A stretch of 64,000 nucleotides of DNA from Pseudomonas putida (GTDB lineage: Bacteria; Pseudomonadota; Gammaproteobacteria; Pseudomonadales; Pseudomonadaceae), in the NCBI RefSeq assembly GCF_004357765.1, contig NZ_SMTE01000005.1, positions 62,001-126,000 on the forward strand. The letters run 5' to 3'. Below the pieces are notes generated by a model. That model ran no database searches, had not been told where the DNA came from, and saw only the letters and a program-made list of their open reading frames with translations. The position numbers were made by a program, and so were the translations under genes. Numbering within the stretch: the stretch's first letter is position 1; every line of letters starts with the position of its first letter. Shown here one piece after another: positions 16,912-25,577 of the stretch.

Positions 16912-17880
16912 TTACTTGGTGGCGTCGCCGATGGTCAGCACGCCGGCCGAGGCCTTGATGCTGTTCGCCACCAGGTCCCAGTTGGTGCCGGTGGACAGCT
17001 CGGCGTTGGTCGGCGATTTGCCGCCGTTGGCGGTGTCCCAGGTGTAGCCCTTGAGGCCCAGGCCGAAGGTGTAGTCGGCCTGCATGGTGGTCTCGATACG
17101 CTCCTTGCCGTTGGAGGTCTCGATGTTGGTGATCAGGTCGGAGCCATCCATCACCACTGCGGCGCCGTCGGCCAGGCTGAGCACCTTCTGCTTGTTCGGG
17201 GTGCCGGCCTCGTAAAGCGCAGGGGCGTCGGTGATGATCACGGCCTTGCCGAGGATGTCGACCACCTGCACGCCGGAGAACTGGAACAGGCGCTCGGCGT
17301 TGGCGAGGTTCTGGCCGACCAGCTTGTGGTACATGGCACCGGTCATGACCTGGGCCACCAGGCGCTGGGAAGCGTCACCGAACAGCGCGTGGGCGTTGTT
17401 GATCGCGACGTAAGTCACGCCAGCAGTAGCCGAAACGTCGTTGGTGGCGCTCGGCTGGTTGCCGATGGCTCCGGCCAGGGCCGAGATGGCGGTGTTCAGC
17501 TGGTCCGCCATGATGGCTTCGGAAAGGTTGCGGCTGATCACTTCCAGCGCTTCTTCCGGATTCTTCTGGATCCAGGAGAGCTGGGAAGGCTCCCACAGGA
17601 TCGGGCCGAAGCCGCCGGCGATCTTCACCGAGTCGTACTGCTTCTGGGCCAGCGGGGTGGACGCCTGGGCGCCGTTGGCGGCGTAGCGGTCGACGCGACG
17701 CTGGGCGCCGTGCAGACCTGCCCAGAACGATTCCTGCAGGAAGTCGCCGTCGATGCCCTGGGTAGTCAGGCGGATGGCGCCGGCCGAGGATGCGTTGAAC
17801 TTCTCGACATCCTGAGCCAGGGTCTCGATGGTGGTGCGCTTGAGGTATTCGTTGAATACCTTCATGTTCGAAAGGGCCAT
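16912..17880 (-). CDS. Major capsid protein
   Basis: A 322-residue protein with a strong ribosome site (AAGGAGG) before the ATG. Position directly after the scaffold and the sequence style (KVFNEYLKRTTIETLAQD, DFLQESFWAGLHGAQRRVD, FSGVQVVDILGKAVIITDAPAL) fit the main head protein of Pseudomonas siphophages, probably of HK97 fold. No protease gene is nearby, so the head probably uses a separate scaffold. Codon use is strongly GC-ending, as expected of a highly expressed late gene. Confidence 0.88.
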   Translation of the reverse strand: MALSNMKVFNEYLKRTTIETLAQDVEKFNASSAGAIRLTTQGIDGDFLQESFWAGLHGAQRRVDRYAANGAQASTPLAQKQYDSVKIAGGFGPILWEPSQLSWIQKNPEEALEVISRNLSEAIMADQLNTAISALAGAIGNQPSATNDVSATAGVTYVAINNAHALFGDASQRLVAQVMTGAMYHKLVGQNLANAERLFQFSGVQVVDILGKAVIITDAPALYEAGTPNKQKVLSLADGAAVVMDGSDLITNIETSNGKERIETTMQADYTFGLGLKGYTWDTANGGKSPTNAELSTGTNWDLVANSIKASAGVLTIGDATK

Positions 17881-17889
17881 TGGGCCTCC

Positions 17890-18636
17890 TTATTCGCTTG
17901 CGGTCAGGCCCTTGATGGCTTCCAGGCGTTCAGCCTTGGTGCCACCGAAGTTGCCCTTCGTGGTTTTGTGCTGGCCACCGCCGTTCGGCGCGCCGCCGCC
18001 ATTGGCGCCGGAGCTCTTCAGGATGTGGTCGCGATGGGGGTACTGCGAGACGAGGGTTTCGAGCGCTTCGTTGAAGTCGGCCAGCTCACCCGGGCGAGCG
18101 CGGCTGAAGATCTTCTGGCCCTGGGCGTCGTACGCGACGACCTTGCCTTCCTTGATCTTGAAGTTGCTGCCGAAAGCGGCTTGGACCATGTCAGCAGGAA
18201 CAGCCATCTTCTCGGCGATGAACTGGGAGCGCGCGAAGCTGCCGCCGATCTTCTCGGCATACAGCTGCTGCTCGAAGGTCTGCGCCTTGCCGTTGGCTTC
18301 ATCCAGCTGGGTTTGGAAGGCCTTGCTGATTTCGCCCTTCACCTTCTCGATCTCGCCGGCATCCACCAGCTTCTTGGCATCGAGGTTGGCGACGATCTCC
18401 AGGGCTTTCTTGGCGGCCGCAGCATCTTCGATGCCTTCGAACGCCTTCGCAGTTTTCTCGAAGCTGTCCGCGCGCTCACGGTGCGACTTCGCCTCGGCAT
18501 TCAGCCGGGTGATGGTGTTGCGAGTACCGACCGCATCGAAGGCGACGTCCTTGCCGTCGTCATCCGTGTAGACGGGCTTGCCATCTTCGATCACTGCGTA
18601 CTGCTTGCCATCCACTTCAACGGTTTTGAGTTTCAT
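17890..18636 (-). CDS. Capsid scaffold protein (DUF6651-like)
   Basis: A 248-residue protein starting at the ATG at 18636 (MKLKTVEVDGKQYAV). The longer frame upstream runs into a terminator and a palindromic repeat, so it was rejected. The middle (about 45-150) is charged coiled coil with many Lys, Glu and Ala residues, and the C-terminus is Gly-rich then basic. Such a protein directly before the capsid gene is the usual internal scaffold, lost on DNA packaging. The ribosome site is weak (GAGACGAG). Confidence 0.78.
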   Translation of the reverse strand: MKLKTVEVDGKQYAVIEDGKPVYTDDDGKDVAFDAVGTRNTITRLNAEAKSHRERADSFEKTAKAFEGIEDAAAAKKALEIVANLDAKKLVDAGEIEKVKGEISKAFQTQLDEANGKAQTFEQQLYAEKIGGSFARSQFIAEKMAVPADMVQAAFGSNFKIKEGKVVAYDAQGQKIFSRARPGELADFNEALETLVSQYPHRDHILKSSGANGGGAPNGGGQHKTTKGNFGGTKAERLEAIKGLTASE

Positions 18637-18712
18637 CTCGTCTCTCTGGGCCATCCGGCCTGTTGGTGAGCCATCCGGCCCCAGGTCGCCCCGTCCATCC
18701 GAACCGCAGGCA

Positions 18713-18742
18713 TAAAAAAGCCCCGCACTGGGCGAGGCTTTG
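18713..18742 (-). terminator. Terminator after minor head protein gene
   Basis: On the minus strand a GC-rich stem (AAGCCTCG with CGGGGCTT, one mismatch) is followed by six U residues. It sits between the minor head protein and scaffold genes, just beyond a copy of the dispersed palindrome. Late transcription probably reads through it. Confidence 0.7.
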
Positions 18743-18748
18743 TAATTG

Positions 18749-18785
18749 CGCGCCACGAAATGGCGCTTTGGTGCTTTGTGGCGCG
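18749..18785 (+). repeat. Dispersed hyphenated palindrome, copy 1
   Basis: Left arm CGCGCCACGAAA (18749-18760), 13-base spacer, right arm CTTTGTGGCGCG (18774-18785). It is the only copy whose right arm starts with C instead of T. It lies directly after the stop of the minor head protein gene, next to a terminator. The same arms recur at 24774, 32344 and 42327. Confidence 0.85.
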
Positions 18786-18788
18786 GCG

Positions 18789-19865
18789 CTACAACAGTCG
18801 CTCCAACAGCTCATCGAGCGTCAGGAACTTGCCCTTGTCGTTGTAGAAGTCCTGGAGCTTCAGCTTGTTCTGGCGCAGCAGCTTCCCCCGCTCCGGGCCG
18901 AGAATTTCGTCCTGGCGGGCGGCAGGCTGGCGTGCTAGCCATTGCGCGTACGTGGTCTGCTGCGGCACCTGCCCGTCCATGCTTGCCCGGGTCGCCGCGT
19001 CGCTGATCCCCAGCGACAGAGCGCTCTTGAGGATCGGCAGCTTGGTCGAGCGGCAGCAGAAGTGGATACGGCCAGGGCCGGCGAGCCACGGCACCTTGTG
19101 CCCGATGGGTCGGTACGTGCCAAGCGTGTACGGCAGGCGGTCACGGATTCGGCAGGTCGTCGATGTCCGGTTATCCAGCGTGCTCAGCCATTCAACGTGG
19201 CTGATGATGTCGCTGTTGGCCTCGAATGCTTTGTCACTGGCCGTCTCAGCCGTGCTGGATACAGCAGACCGGACAACCGCTTCCACCTCCCGGCGAGGCC
19301 TCTGCAGGATGCCGTCAGCGTACTTCTCCGCCTTGGTACCCATGATCTGCCGGACGATTTCCGGTGTCGTGCGGCCTTCAAGCACGCCAGAGCGCACGGC
19401 ATCGCGGATGGACGCAGCGCGGTTAGCCTCGATGCCCGCCATCCACTCGCTGAGCAGCCGCCCCTGGAATGGCCTTGCCAGCGCAATGGCGCGCACCTGG
19501 CTAAACTGTGCCACGGCAACCGGGAATCGCGCCTGTACAAGCTCAGGAACAGCCGCTGTAAGCGCGCCAGCCTGGAACGCGATCTCGTAGCTTGCTACGC
19601 CGTCGATGACGCCTGTGATCGCCTGCTGCAAGCTAAAGAACGTCGATTGATTGATCCGCAGCACGGGCGCCAGGGCAGCATCGATCGCCGCAACCGACGC
19701 GCCGGCATCCAGGCTGTCGATGGCAGCAATGAGCGCTGCCCTCAGCTCAGAGTCTGAACTGTTCAGAATCCTGATGATTGCCACGACCTGGCTGTTGCTC
19801 AGCCTGGACAGGTCAACCTCATGGCCGATCAGATCGTCCAGTAGCCTCTCGTTGGCCGTCTTCAT
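18789..19865 (-). CDS. Minor head protein (Mu F / SPP1 gp7 family)
   Basis: A 358-residue protein. Residues 225-280 carry the family signature: VEWLSTLDNRTSTTCRIRD, then GHKVPWLAGPGRIHFCCRST. In SPP1 and Mu this protein binds the portal and enters the head. The long N-terminal half is helical. The start overlaps the portal stop (TAATG). The order portal, head morphogenesis, scaffold, capsid is normal for this phage type. Confidence 0.9.
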   Translation of the reverse strand: MKTANERLLDDLIGHEVDLSRLSNSQVVAIIRILNSSDSELRAALIAAIDSLDAGASVAAIDAALAPVLRINQSTFFSLQQAITGVIDGVASYEIAFQAGALTAAVPELVQARFPVAVAQFSQVRAIALARPFQGRLLSEWMAGIEANRAASIRDAVRSGVLEGRTTPEIVRQIMGTKAEKYADGILQRPRREVEAVVRSAVSSTAETASDKAFEANSDIISHVEWLSTLDNRTSTTCRIRDRLPYTLGTYRPIGHKVPWLAGPGRIHFCCRSTKLPILKSALSLGISDAATRASMDGQVPQQTTYAQWLARQPAARQDEILGPERGKLLRQNKLKLQDFYNDKGKFLTLDELLERLL

Positions 19866-21271
19866 TACAGCGTACCGAGGGCCGGGCCCTGGGCCTCAAT
19901 CTTCGCCAGTTCCTCTTCCCAGTCGTATTCATCGCTGATGACGCCTCGGCGCTGCATCTCGGTGAACAGCGTCTCCTTGCTGATCATCCCGGCATTGGCC
20001 ATGGAGACCAGGGTCGGCAGCGACACCTCTGGTATGTAATCGACATCGAAGTTGCCGCGCATCTCGACGGTGCCGCCATCGCCCAGACCGCGATAATCGG
20101 CCATGAACTGGAGCAGCTGGGCCAGGCAGTCTGCGAAGTGGTGCGCCATGCGCGCGAGCGGGGACAACTCCTGCGCCGCCTCCTCCTCCGCCTGGGTGGC
20201 GGTCTTGGTGGCCGTCTTGTCCGGCGTCAGCAGCTTGGCCCCGGCCATGCGCATCTCGTTGATCAGATCCTGCAGCGCAGAGCGGCCCGACTCAACGGCC
20301 TGGCCGGTGTGCTCGACGTACTTGAGGTCACCGTCCTTGGGCAGGTCGGTTAGCTGGCCGGTGCCAACCTTGAACTCTGGCGGGATCACCTTGCCCTGGT
20401 TGTCGTACTGGGTCTGGATGCCGATGCGTACCAGGATCGGCACGCGGATAACGTGGAGGATGTTGTCCTGGTCGCTCTGGCTCTGCCAGTGCTTCACGTT
20501 CAGGTGTGCAAGCTCAATCAGTGGCGGCTTTGCCGTCATGAAGCCGGTCCGGCCCGTGTAGAAAGTGACCCATGGAATCGCGGTCAGGCTATTGGTGCCT
20601 TCCTCGTGCAGCTCCCAGGTACCGCCGGCTGCGGCCTGCTTGCCCCGCACGGCCTTGGCCGACCTGCGATAGGTTCGCCAGGCGCCCGGCTCCAGCACGC
20701 GAATCTGCTCGACGCACTTGGCGCCGAACTCGCCATCTTCCTCCTCGACCACCTCGATGTAGCGGACCATGGTCAGCACGCCGCCCTTGGAGCGCCAGCC
20801 CAGCACCTGCTCAGGCCTCACCATCACCACATAGGGTCGAACACCGGCGGCCTGCTCGTCGGCCTGGGTTTTCAGCTCTCCCGCTGGTGGGTGATCGACG
20901 AAGGCATGGCACAGGCCATGGCTCAGCCCCTCGGTGAAGAACCCGACCGCCCAGGAGTTAAGGTCATTGCCGGCGTGGTCGATATCCTTGGTCATCTCGA
21001 CAATGGCCTCGGGCACATCGTCGCCCACCTGCAGCGGCTCGGCGAACACTCGGGAGGTCATGTTGCCCACGGTCTCGGAGTACGCCGGGAGCAGCGTCGA
21101 GAGTCGCAGGCGCTCTTTGTAGGCCTCGTCGTCTTCGGCTGGATACTGCGGCAACAGGGTCTTGCCCGCCGCGCGCATTGCCATTGTCCCGCCCATGAGC
21201 GGCGAGATCACGGCCCAGTAGGCGCGCATCGCGTCGACAGCGGGCAGCGTGATGCTCGGGTTATCGCTCAT
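19865..21271 (-). CDS. Portal protein (DUF4055 family)
   Basis: A 468-residue protein of the DUF4055 portal family, recognised from YWAVISPLMGGT, then YKERLRLSTLLPAYSETVGNM and the block TGFMTAKPPLIELAHLNVKH. Twelve copies form the ring through which DNA enters and leaves the head. The ATG at 21271 lies two bases after the terminase stop. A GTG six bases earlier is in frame but would overlap that stop. It is coupled to the terminase upstream and the minor head gene downstream. Confidence 0.92.
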   Translation of the reverse strand: MSDNPSITLPAVDAMRAYWAVISPLMGGTMAMRAAGKTLLPQYPAEDDEAYKERLRLSTLLPAYSETVGNMTSRVFAEPLQVGDDVPEAIVEMTKDIDHAGNDLNSWAVGFFTEGLSHGLCHAFVDHPPAGELKTQADEQAAGVRPYVVMVRPEQVLGWRSKGGVLTMVRYIEVVEEEDGEFGAKCVEQIRVLEPGAWRTYRRSAKAVRGKQAAAGGTWELHEEGTNSLTAIPWVTFYTGRTGFMTAKPPLIELAHLNVKHWQSQSDQDNILHVIRVPILVRIGIQTQYDNQGKVIPPEFKVGTGQLTDLPKDGDLKYVEHTGQAVESGRSALQDLINEMRMAGAKLLTPDKTATKTATQAEEEAAQELSPLARMAHHFADCLAQLLQFMADYRGLGDGGTVEMRGNFDVDYIPEVSLPTLVSMANAGMISKETLFTEMQRRGVISDEYDWEEELAKIEAQGPALGTL

Positions 21272-21273
21272 GG

Positions 21274-22572
21274 TCACATTCTCAGGGATTGGGTCGTGAA
21301 GACCGGTCGTTCAATTGGGTAGTCGTGGTGGATGAAGTAGCCACCCGCGTCGTTCGCGTGGTCCACGCCGGACTTCTTGTCGGGCTCGCCGTTGGCCGCC
21401 CATACCTGCTGCTCCAGGCCATCTGCATAGGTGGGGCAGCGCAGCGGGTTGATCAGGTAACGCCGCTCGCCATTCGCGTTGCAGAACATCGCGTTCATGG
21501 CGTTGATGCGGTCCTTTACCGGCGGGTTGGCGTCGGGAGCGATGACGCTGAACCCAGCCTGGCGCAGAATGGCGATGTCCGTCTCACTGGCGTTCACCGA
21601 CTTGCGCGACCCTCCCGAGGCGTCGGGATAGATCCTGATCTCGCAGGTCTTCTCGTAGTCCCTGCCGTTGTGCCGCCAGTAGCGCTCCTTGATGCGCCGG
21701 ATCATGTCCGGGGTATCGAAGCCATCGATCAGCTCATCTACCGCCCTGGGCTTTCCGTCAGGCCGTTTGACATGGACTATCGCCGCCATCTTACCGACGT
21801 TGAAGTCCATGCCGATGAACAGGGGCTCTCCAGGCTCTACGGTGTCGAAGCAGGAGTTCAGCTTCCGGTCGTACGCGTGGTAGATCGACCCGGAGTTCAG
21901 GTTGACGAACTGGCCGTTTAGGTAGGCCAGGATCAGCTGGGCCGGGTACGACTCCATCAGCGACGGGATGTAGTCGGGCGGCAGGTTCAGCTCGTTGTCG
22001 AACGTGCTGGCTTGCACCAGGCCGTACATGCCCTGAAGCGCTGGCTTCTCACGCAGCTGCTTCACGAACTGCTGGTAGACGAACTTGAATCCCTCTGGGG
22101 TCGTCGTCACATCAACGCCGTTCTTCAGCCCGGGCACGTTGTACCGCATCCGAGCAATGATCTTGCGCCAGGCGTGCTCGGCCTTCAGCGCGGGCAGAAC
22201 ATCGAGCTCGTCGACCAGGGCGTGCCCGATCTTGAAGCCAACGATGGTCTGCGGCTTCTCCATTGAGCGGCAGATGGTCGTGCTGCGGTACTGGCCGCCG
22301 CTGTAGAACTCGACCTCCTTGTCACTCTCCTTCGTCTTGACCTTCAGGCCCCAGTCGAAGGCGACTTCCTCGATGGTCGGGAAGAAGATGTCGCGAATCT
22401 GCGGATAGGTCGGGGCGAAGTAGCCGGAGTCGATCCGAGGCCACTCCCAGACGTGCTTGCACAGCGCCGCGCAGCCTACCCAGGTCTTGCCCGAGCCGAA
22501 CCCGGCAACGAAGCCGCGGAACTTGTTCTCCATCCGGAGGAAGCTCGCCTGGGGCACGTTAAGTGACGGCAT
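21274..22572 (-). CDS. Terminase large subunit (packaging ATPase/nuclease)
   Basis: A 432-residue protein starting at the ATG at 22572 with GAGG upstream. It overlaps the small subunit gene by 14 bases. Walker A is GFGSGKT (residues 24-30) and Walker B is ALVDELD. The RNase-H-like nuclease half shows GMDFNVGK, YPDASGGS and DHANDAGGY, which supply the metal-binding Asp residues. It cuts concatemers and drives DNA into the head. All motifs look intact. Confidence 0.95.
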   Translation of the reverse strand: MPSLNVPQASFLRMENKFRGFVAGFGSGKTWVGCAALCKHVWEWPRIDSGYFAPTYPQIRDIFFPTIEEVAFDWGLKVKTKESDKEVEFYSGGQYRSTTICRSMEKPQTIVGFKIGHALVDELDVLPALKAEHAWRKIIARMRYNVPGLKNGVDVTTTPEGFKFVYQQFVKQLREKPALQGMYGLVQASTFDNELNLPPDYIPSLMESYPAQLILAYLNGQFVNLNSGSIYHAYDRKLNSCFDTVEPGEPLFIGMDFNVGKMAAIVHVKRPDGKPRAVDELIDGFDTPDMIRRIKERYWRHNGRDYEKTCEIRIYPDASGGSRKSVNASETDIAILRQAGFSVIAPDANPPVKDRINAMNAMFCNANGERRYLINPLRCPTYADGLEQQVWAANGEPDKKSGVDHANDAGGYFIHHDYPIERPVFTTQSLRM

Positions 22573-23020
22573 CAGGCTTCCTCGCATCCACCACATCAAC
22601 CTGCACCCGGGTGGGCGGCACGTTGTCGTGGGGATTCTCGTTCTTGGTCTGGCGGTTCACGTAGACATCGCCGACCTCCTTTGCCGCTTGCTCCAGAATC
22701 TGGAGGGCAAGGCCATAGTTCCGCATGCCTTCGACCTTCTCGACCATCCTGCCCAGCGCCCGGAGGCGATAGGCGCGGTTGGCGATCGGGATCTCAGCCG
22801 TCTCTTCACGGAATCGCGCGCGTGTGTCTTCGAACAGTGTCACCCACCGCTTGGCCAGATCCTTCCCAGAGCGCTTTGTGGGGTCATGCGATTCGCACTG
22901 CTGGCGACTCACCTCTATGCCGAATTCTTCTCGGACAGAGGCTGCAACCTGCGCTGGGGTATCGAAACAGGCCAAGGCCTGAACGATGAAGGCCTTCACC
23001 TCGGTGTTCAGGGCTGCCAT
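22559..23020 (-). CDS. Terminase small subunit (DUF2280)
   Basis: A 153-residue protein of the DUF2280 type: FIVQALACFDTPAQVAASV at the start forms a helix-turn-helix, then GKDLAKRW and a helical core with REETAEIPIANRAYRLRAL. It should recognise the packaging site and load the large subunit, whose gene overlaps its end. The ribosome site is poor (GAGCC). Confidence 0.88.
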   Translation of the reverse strand: MAALNTEVKAFIVQALACFDTPAQVAASVREEFGIEVSRQQCESHDPTKRSGKDLAKRWVTLFEDTRARFREETAEIPIANRAYRLRALGRMVEKVEGMRNYGLALQILEQAAKEVGDVYVNRQTKNENPHDNVPPTRVQVDVVDARKPDAVT

Positions 23021-23051
23021 AGGCTCAAATCCGTCTTAGGTCTGTCAGGGG

Positions 23052-23675
23052 TCAGGCAGACTTGAGCAGACAGGTTCCGCAGGCCCTCGAAATGTTGATC
23101 TTGGCCACCTCAGGCGGCCGGCTTGCAGCGTCGATCAGCTGCTGTACGTCTTCGCTGGCACCGTAGCGCTTGACCACGCCGACGAACTCTTCGACGTCAT
23201 GTCCGCGCAGGTAGAGCTTGGGCAGCCCATCCTGGGTGAACTTGGGTGCGCCGCAGTCATCGGTCGCCTGGGCGATGTGGTACAGCTCATGCTCGACCAG
23301 GGCGCAGAACTCAGCGTCGGAGCACTGGGCGCAGTAGTCGGCAGCCAGAGTGATGAGGTAGGTCGGCTCCTCACCGAACCACTGCCGCATCTGCTGCTCT
23401 TGCCGGGCCTTCTGCCATCCGCCGGCGCGGAACATCAGCTGCTCGGCCTGGCCAAGGACGACCCGCCCCTGCTTGGCGAACCCGCTGGACGCCCACAGCA
23501 CGCCGATGCTGGCATCAATCAGGTGGGCGTGCTCCGGATTATGGATGCTGCCGGTGTCGGCAAGAATCTCGGCCTTAAGCCAATCCCATATTTCAGGGGC
23601 AGGAGCCAAGCGGATACCGAAGTCGGATAGCTCGGACAGTTCAAGCAGTGACGATGGAGGATACGGCCTATCCAT
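23052..23675 (-). CDS. Phage metallopeptidase-like protein
   Basis: A 207-residue protein with a zinc-type HExxH motif (VEHELYHIAQ, residues about 126-135) and several cysteines at the end (CGTCLLKSA). It belongs to the putative phage metallopeptidase family found near terminase genes. A later Asp/Glu pair (DVEEFVGVV) could give the third ligand. It may process a head protein or a host protein. Its substrate is not known. The start has AAGGTG before the ATG. Confidence 0.8.
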   Translation of the reverse strand: MDRPYPPSSLLELSELSDFGIRLAPAPEIWDWLKAEILADTGSIHNPEHAHLIDASIGVLWASSGFAKQGRVVLGQAEQLMFRAGGWQKARQEQQMRQWFGEEPTYLITLAADYCAQCSDAEFCALVEHELYHIAQATDDCGAPKFTQDGLPKLYLRGHDVEEFVGVVKRYGASEDVQQLIDAASRPPEVAKINISRACGTCLLKSA

Positions 23676-23851
23676 AGGTCACCTTGTGTTTGAAATTATG
23701 TTGCGGTGCCGGGACGGCAGGAGTCTATTCAGTGCAGGAGGGAGTACCAGCCGAAAGGCGATTGGCTCAACGCAAGCTATGCATGGTGATTGCTCCATCT
23801 GGCTGCCATGCGGCATTCCATTTCAAGCGCTCGCACGAGAGGCCGACCCGA

Positions 23852-24085
23852 TTAGCTCTTATCATCATGCACAGTGACCCTCACTCCAGTAGCAACGATC
23901 TCGTACTCCGTTTCGGAGATCTTGTTCACGGCACCACCCATTTGCACTTCGAAATGCTTCAAGCCTTCATGTCGAACCATGCCGCTCGAAGAGCGCTCGA
24001 CCGTCTCGTCTTGGTAGATGTAGATGACGTACTCGACATTATCCGTGCCAAGCCCAACTATTCTTCCAACATATTTATCTGCCAT
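23852..24085 (-). CDS. Small phage protein, function unknown
   Basis: A 77-residue beta-rich protein starting at the ATG at 24085 (MADKYVGRIVGLG), chosen for its AAGGAG ribosome site. The longer upstream frame has none. No signal peptide or membrane segment. It lies between the holin region and the metallopeptidase. The 175 bases downstream (23676-23851) hold no gene that I can support. Confidence 0.6.
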   Translation of the reverse strand: MADKYVGRIVGLGTDNVEYVIYIYQDETVERSSSGMVRHEGLKHFEVQMGGAVNKISETEYEIVATGVRVTVHDDKS

Positions 24086-24191
24086 GTCCGGACTCCTTGC
24101 GTGAAGCATCAAGGTAGCCGGTGCCAACAGATCAATCCACTGCATTGAAGCGTTAATCATGAATATGATGCTGGTCTGAGCGTGAGCACGC

Positions 24192-24263
24192 TCATGCAGC
24201 ATTGGGCGACCCGATCCGGTAGGCTCGTTCCATCGCCTCCCAGTCGGGTTGCTTCGTTGTCAT
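24192..24263 (-). pseudogene. Truncated small helix-turn-helix protein remnant
   Basis: A 23-codon frame with an acceptable ribosome site (AGGTATCCT) reads MTTKQPDWEAMERAYRIG and then stops. The motif DWEAIERAYRAG normally begins a 60-100 residue phage helix-turn-helix protein near terminase genes. The rest of that domain is absent from all frames downstream. It is probably a remnant, or a leader peptide. Confidence 0.35.
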
Positions 24264-24270
24264 AGGATAC

Positions 24271-24576
24271 CTACTTCAACCAGCCGGTCGCCTCTACACC
24301 ACAGCCGCGGCAGTGGACCGCGCCGCTGGCTTGGCCTGGCTTGCGCATGATGAAGAATGTTTCGCTACCGCAGTTGCAGTGGAATGCCTCGTCACCTGGC
24401 CGCGGACCAAATGGATACTTGAAGGCGCCGCGATGGGTACCGCACTCCGGACACTCCATCTGCGTGATACCTACCGGTGCAGCCGCTACCCATTCATGCT
24501 GACAGTTCGCGCAGATGCACTCGCCGGAGGCGTGCGGCTCCTCTCGCTCCCGCCGTTTCAGCTCAACCACGTTCAT
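24271..24576 (-). CDS. Zinc-ribbon phage protein
   Basis: A 101-residue protein with four cysteine knuckles: CICANC (about 20-25), CPEC (42-45), CNCG (66-69) and CRGC (88-91), enough for two zinc ribbons. It is typical of small Pseudomonas phage proteins of unknown role, possibly binding nucleic acid. It overlaps the upstream gene by four bases (ATGA). Confidence 0.72.
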   Translation of the reverse strand: MNVVELKRREREEPHASGECICANCQHEWVAAAPVGITQMECPECGTHRGAFKYPFGPRPGDEAFHCNCGSETFFIMRKPGQASGAVHCRGCGVEATGWLK

Positions 24577-24764
24577 TTGGCCACCATCTTGTGTGATTCA
24601 GCGTGGGCGTGGCCGTGCAACAGGCCGACCAGCAGTCCCTGCGGCAGCCCGGCATCCTTGGCTGCATCAATGGCTTTCACCAGAGCGGCATCGAACTCTG
24701 CCACCGCATGGACGATATCCGTGCTTACCGGAAGCTCATGGCGAATTCGGGTGACGTTGCTCAT
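24573..24764 (-). CDS. Small soluble phage protein, function unknown
   Basis: A 63-residue helical protein (AVAEFDAALVKAIDAAKDAG) ending in a His-rich stretch (LLHGHAHAESH) that might bind metal. It follows the holin gene and is translationally coupled to the zinc-ribbon gene. No family recognised. Confidence 0.6.
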   Translation of the reverse strand: MSNVTRIRHELPVSTDIVHAVAEFDAALVKAIDAAKDAGLPQGLLVGLLHGHAHAESHKMVAK

Positions 24765-24773
24765 GGCTACTCC

Positions 24774-24810
24774 CGCGCCACGAAACAGCGCATCTCTATT
24801 TTGTGGCGCG
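24774..24810 (+). repeat. Dispersed hyphenated palindrome, copy 2
   Basis: Left arm CGCGCCACGAAA (24774-24785), 13-base spacer, right arm TTTTGTGGCGCG (24799-24810). It fills almost the whole gap between the holin stop and the next gene. No U-run follows on either strand, so it is not an ordinary terminator. Confidence 0.88.
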
Positions 24811-24812
24811 GA

Positions 24813-25145
24813 TCAATCAGCCTTGCGGGCCGGCAGCTTGAAGTCAGTGACGCGGTCGGCAATGTTGCGTACCTTCTCCACCCCCAAGAAGCCGACCCAT
24901 CCACCTACAAACGTGGACATGCTCTGCGGCAGACCGAAGAACTCCAGGCCGCTGATGATCGTCAGGGTCAGGCCGCCGCATATTGCACCCTCGACCAACA
25001 TCTGGCGACGGGTGCCACCTCCGTAGGTGATTCGCAGTACAGCCATGGCGCAGGAAAGGCCTGCCGCGTACAGGAGGGGCGAATGCTGGCTCAACCACGC
25101 AAGAGCAATCGCCCAGGTGTCTGGTTTGTCTGGCATGTTGGACAT
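24813..25145 (-). CDS. Holin (lambda holin family)
   Basis: A 110-residue membrane protein. A hydrophilic start (SNMPDKPDTWA) is followed by three hydrophobic segments at about 20-40, 50-68 and 75-92, with RITYGGGTRRQ between the first two, as in the Pseudomonas phage holin 3 family. Holins make the inner-membrane holes that end the infection. Two ATG codons three residues apart (M1 and M4) resemble the dual start of lambda S. AGGGG precedes the first. No endolysin follows. Confidence 0.87.
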   Translation of the reverse strand: MSNMPDKPDTWAIALAWLSQHSPLLYAAGLSCAMAVLRITYGGGTRRQMLVEGAICGGLTLTIISGLEFFGLPQSMSTFVGGWVGFLGVEKVRNIADRVTDFKLPARKAD

Positions 25146-25310
25146 ACTCGATATCCCCTGAGGGGCGGCAAGAAGAAAGGCCCGTTGAGGCCCTATTCAG
25201 GGACCGGGCAAACGTGCGGAGCAGCACATAACGACAAACCCCGGAAGTTCCGAGGCGCAGAATGGTAAGCGTACATCCGTTGATCTGATGGGAAGACAGT
25301 TCACCTGAAC

Positions 25311-25331
25311 AAAAAACCGCCCGAAGGCGGC
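25311..25331 (-). terminator. Terminator upstream of holin gene
   Basis: CCGCC and GGCGG (25317-25321 and 25326-25330) form a compact stem with a CGAA loop. On the minus strand it is followed by six U residues. It ends the transcript of the small acidic genes to its right. Late transcription must pass it to reach the holin. Confidence 0.82.
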
Positions 25332-25397
25332 TAGCTAATGACTTATTAGCGCTTTCCCAAATTTGTTGGGCGCTTCAATCAGCTCAAATGTTCTACT

Positions 25398-25577
25398 TCA
25401 CGACTTTCTCGGATCATTTTTTACATCTTTCTCAGCAACCTTGTCGTGCCGACTATAGAGCTCTGCCTTTGAAGCCCGCTCGGTGTTGGCAGCCTTACTT
25501 CCCTCCGCCCTTGGGCCTTGGGGAGATGTATTTGCGTCAGAACTTTTTTCACCCTGGCGCGATGTTTTATCCGTCAT
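25398..25577 (-). CDS. Small hydrophilic protein (59 aa)
   Basis: A 59-residue, very hydrophilic protein (MTDKTSRQGEKSSDANTS) rich in Ser, Lys and Asp, with an AGAGG ribosome site five to six bases before the ATG. It is one of two neighbouring small genes with the same style of start and ribosome site. It lies between the PagL gene and the holin, in DNA that is visibly richer in AT than the flanking late genes. Function unknown. Confidence 0.6.
   Translation of the reverse strand: MTDKTSRQGEKSSDANTSPQGPRAEGSKAANTERASKAELYSRHDKVAEKDVKNDPRKS

Noticed and set aside
16753-18669. Plus-strand open frame of 638 codons
   Set aside because: It lies antisense to the capsid and scaffold genes, which have clear homology and ribosome sites. 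Its composition is that of a GC-rich mirror frame.
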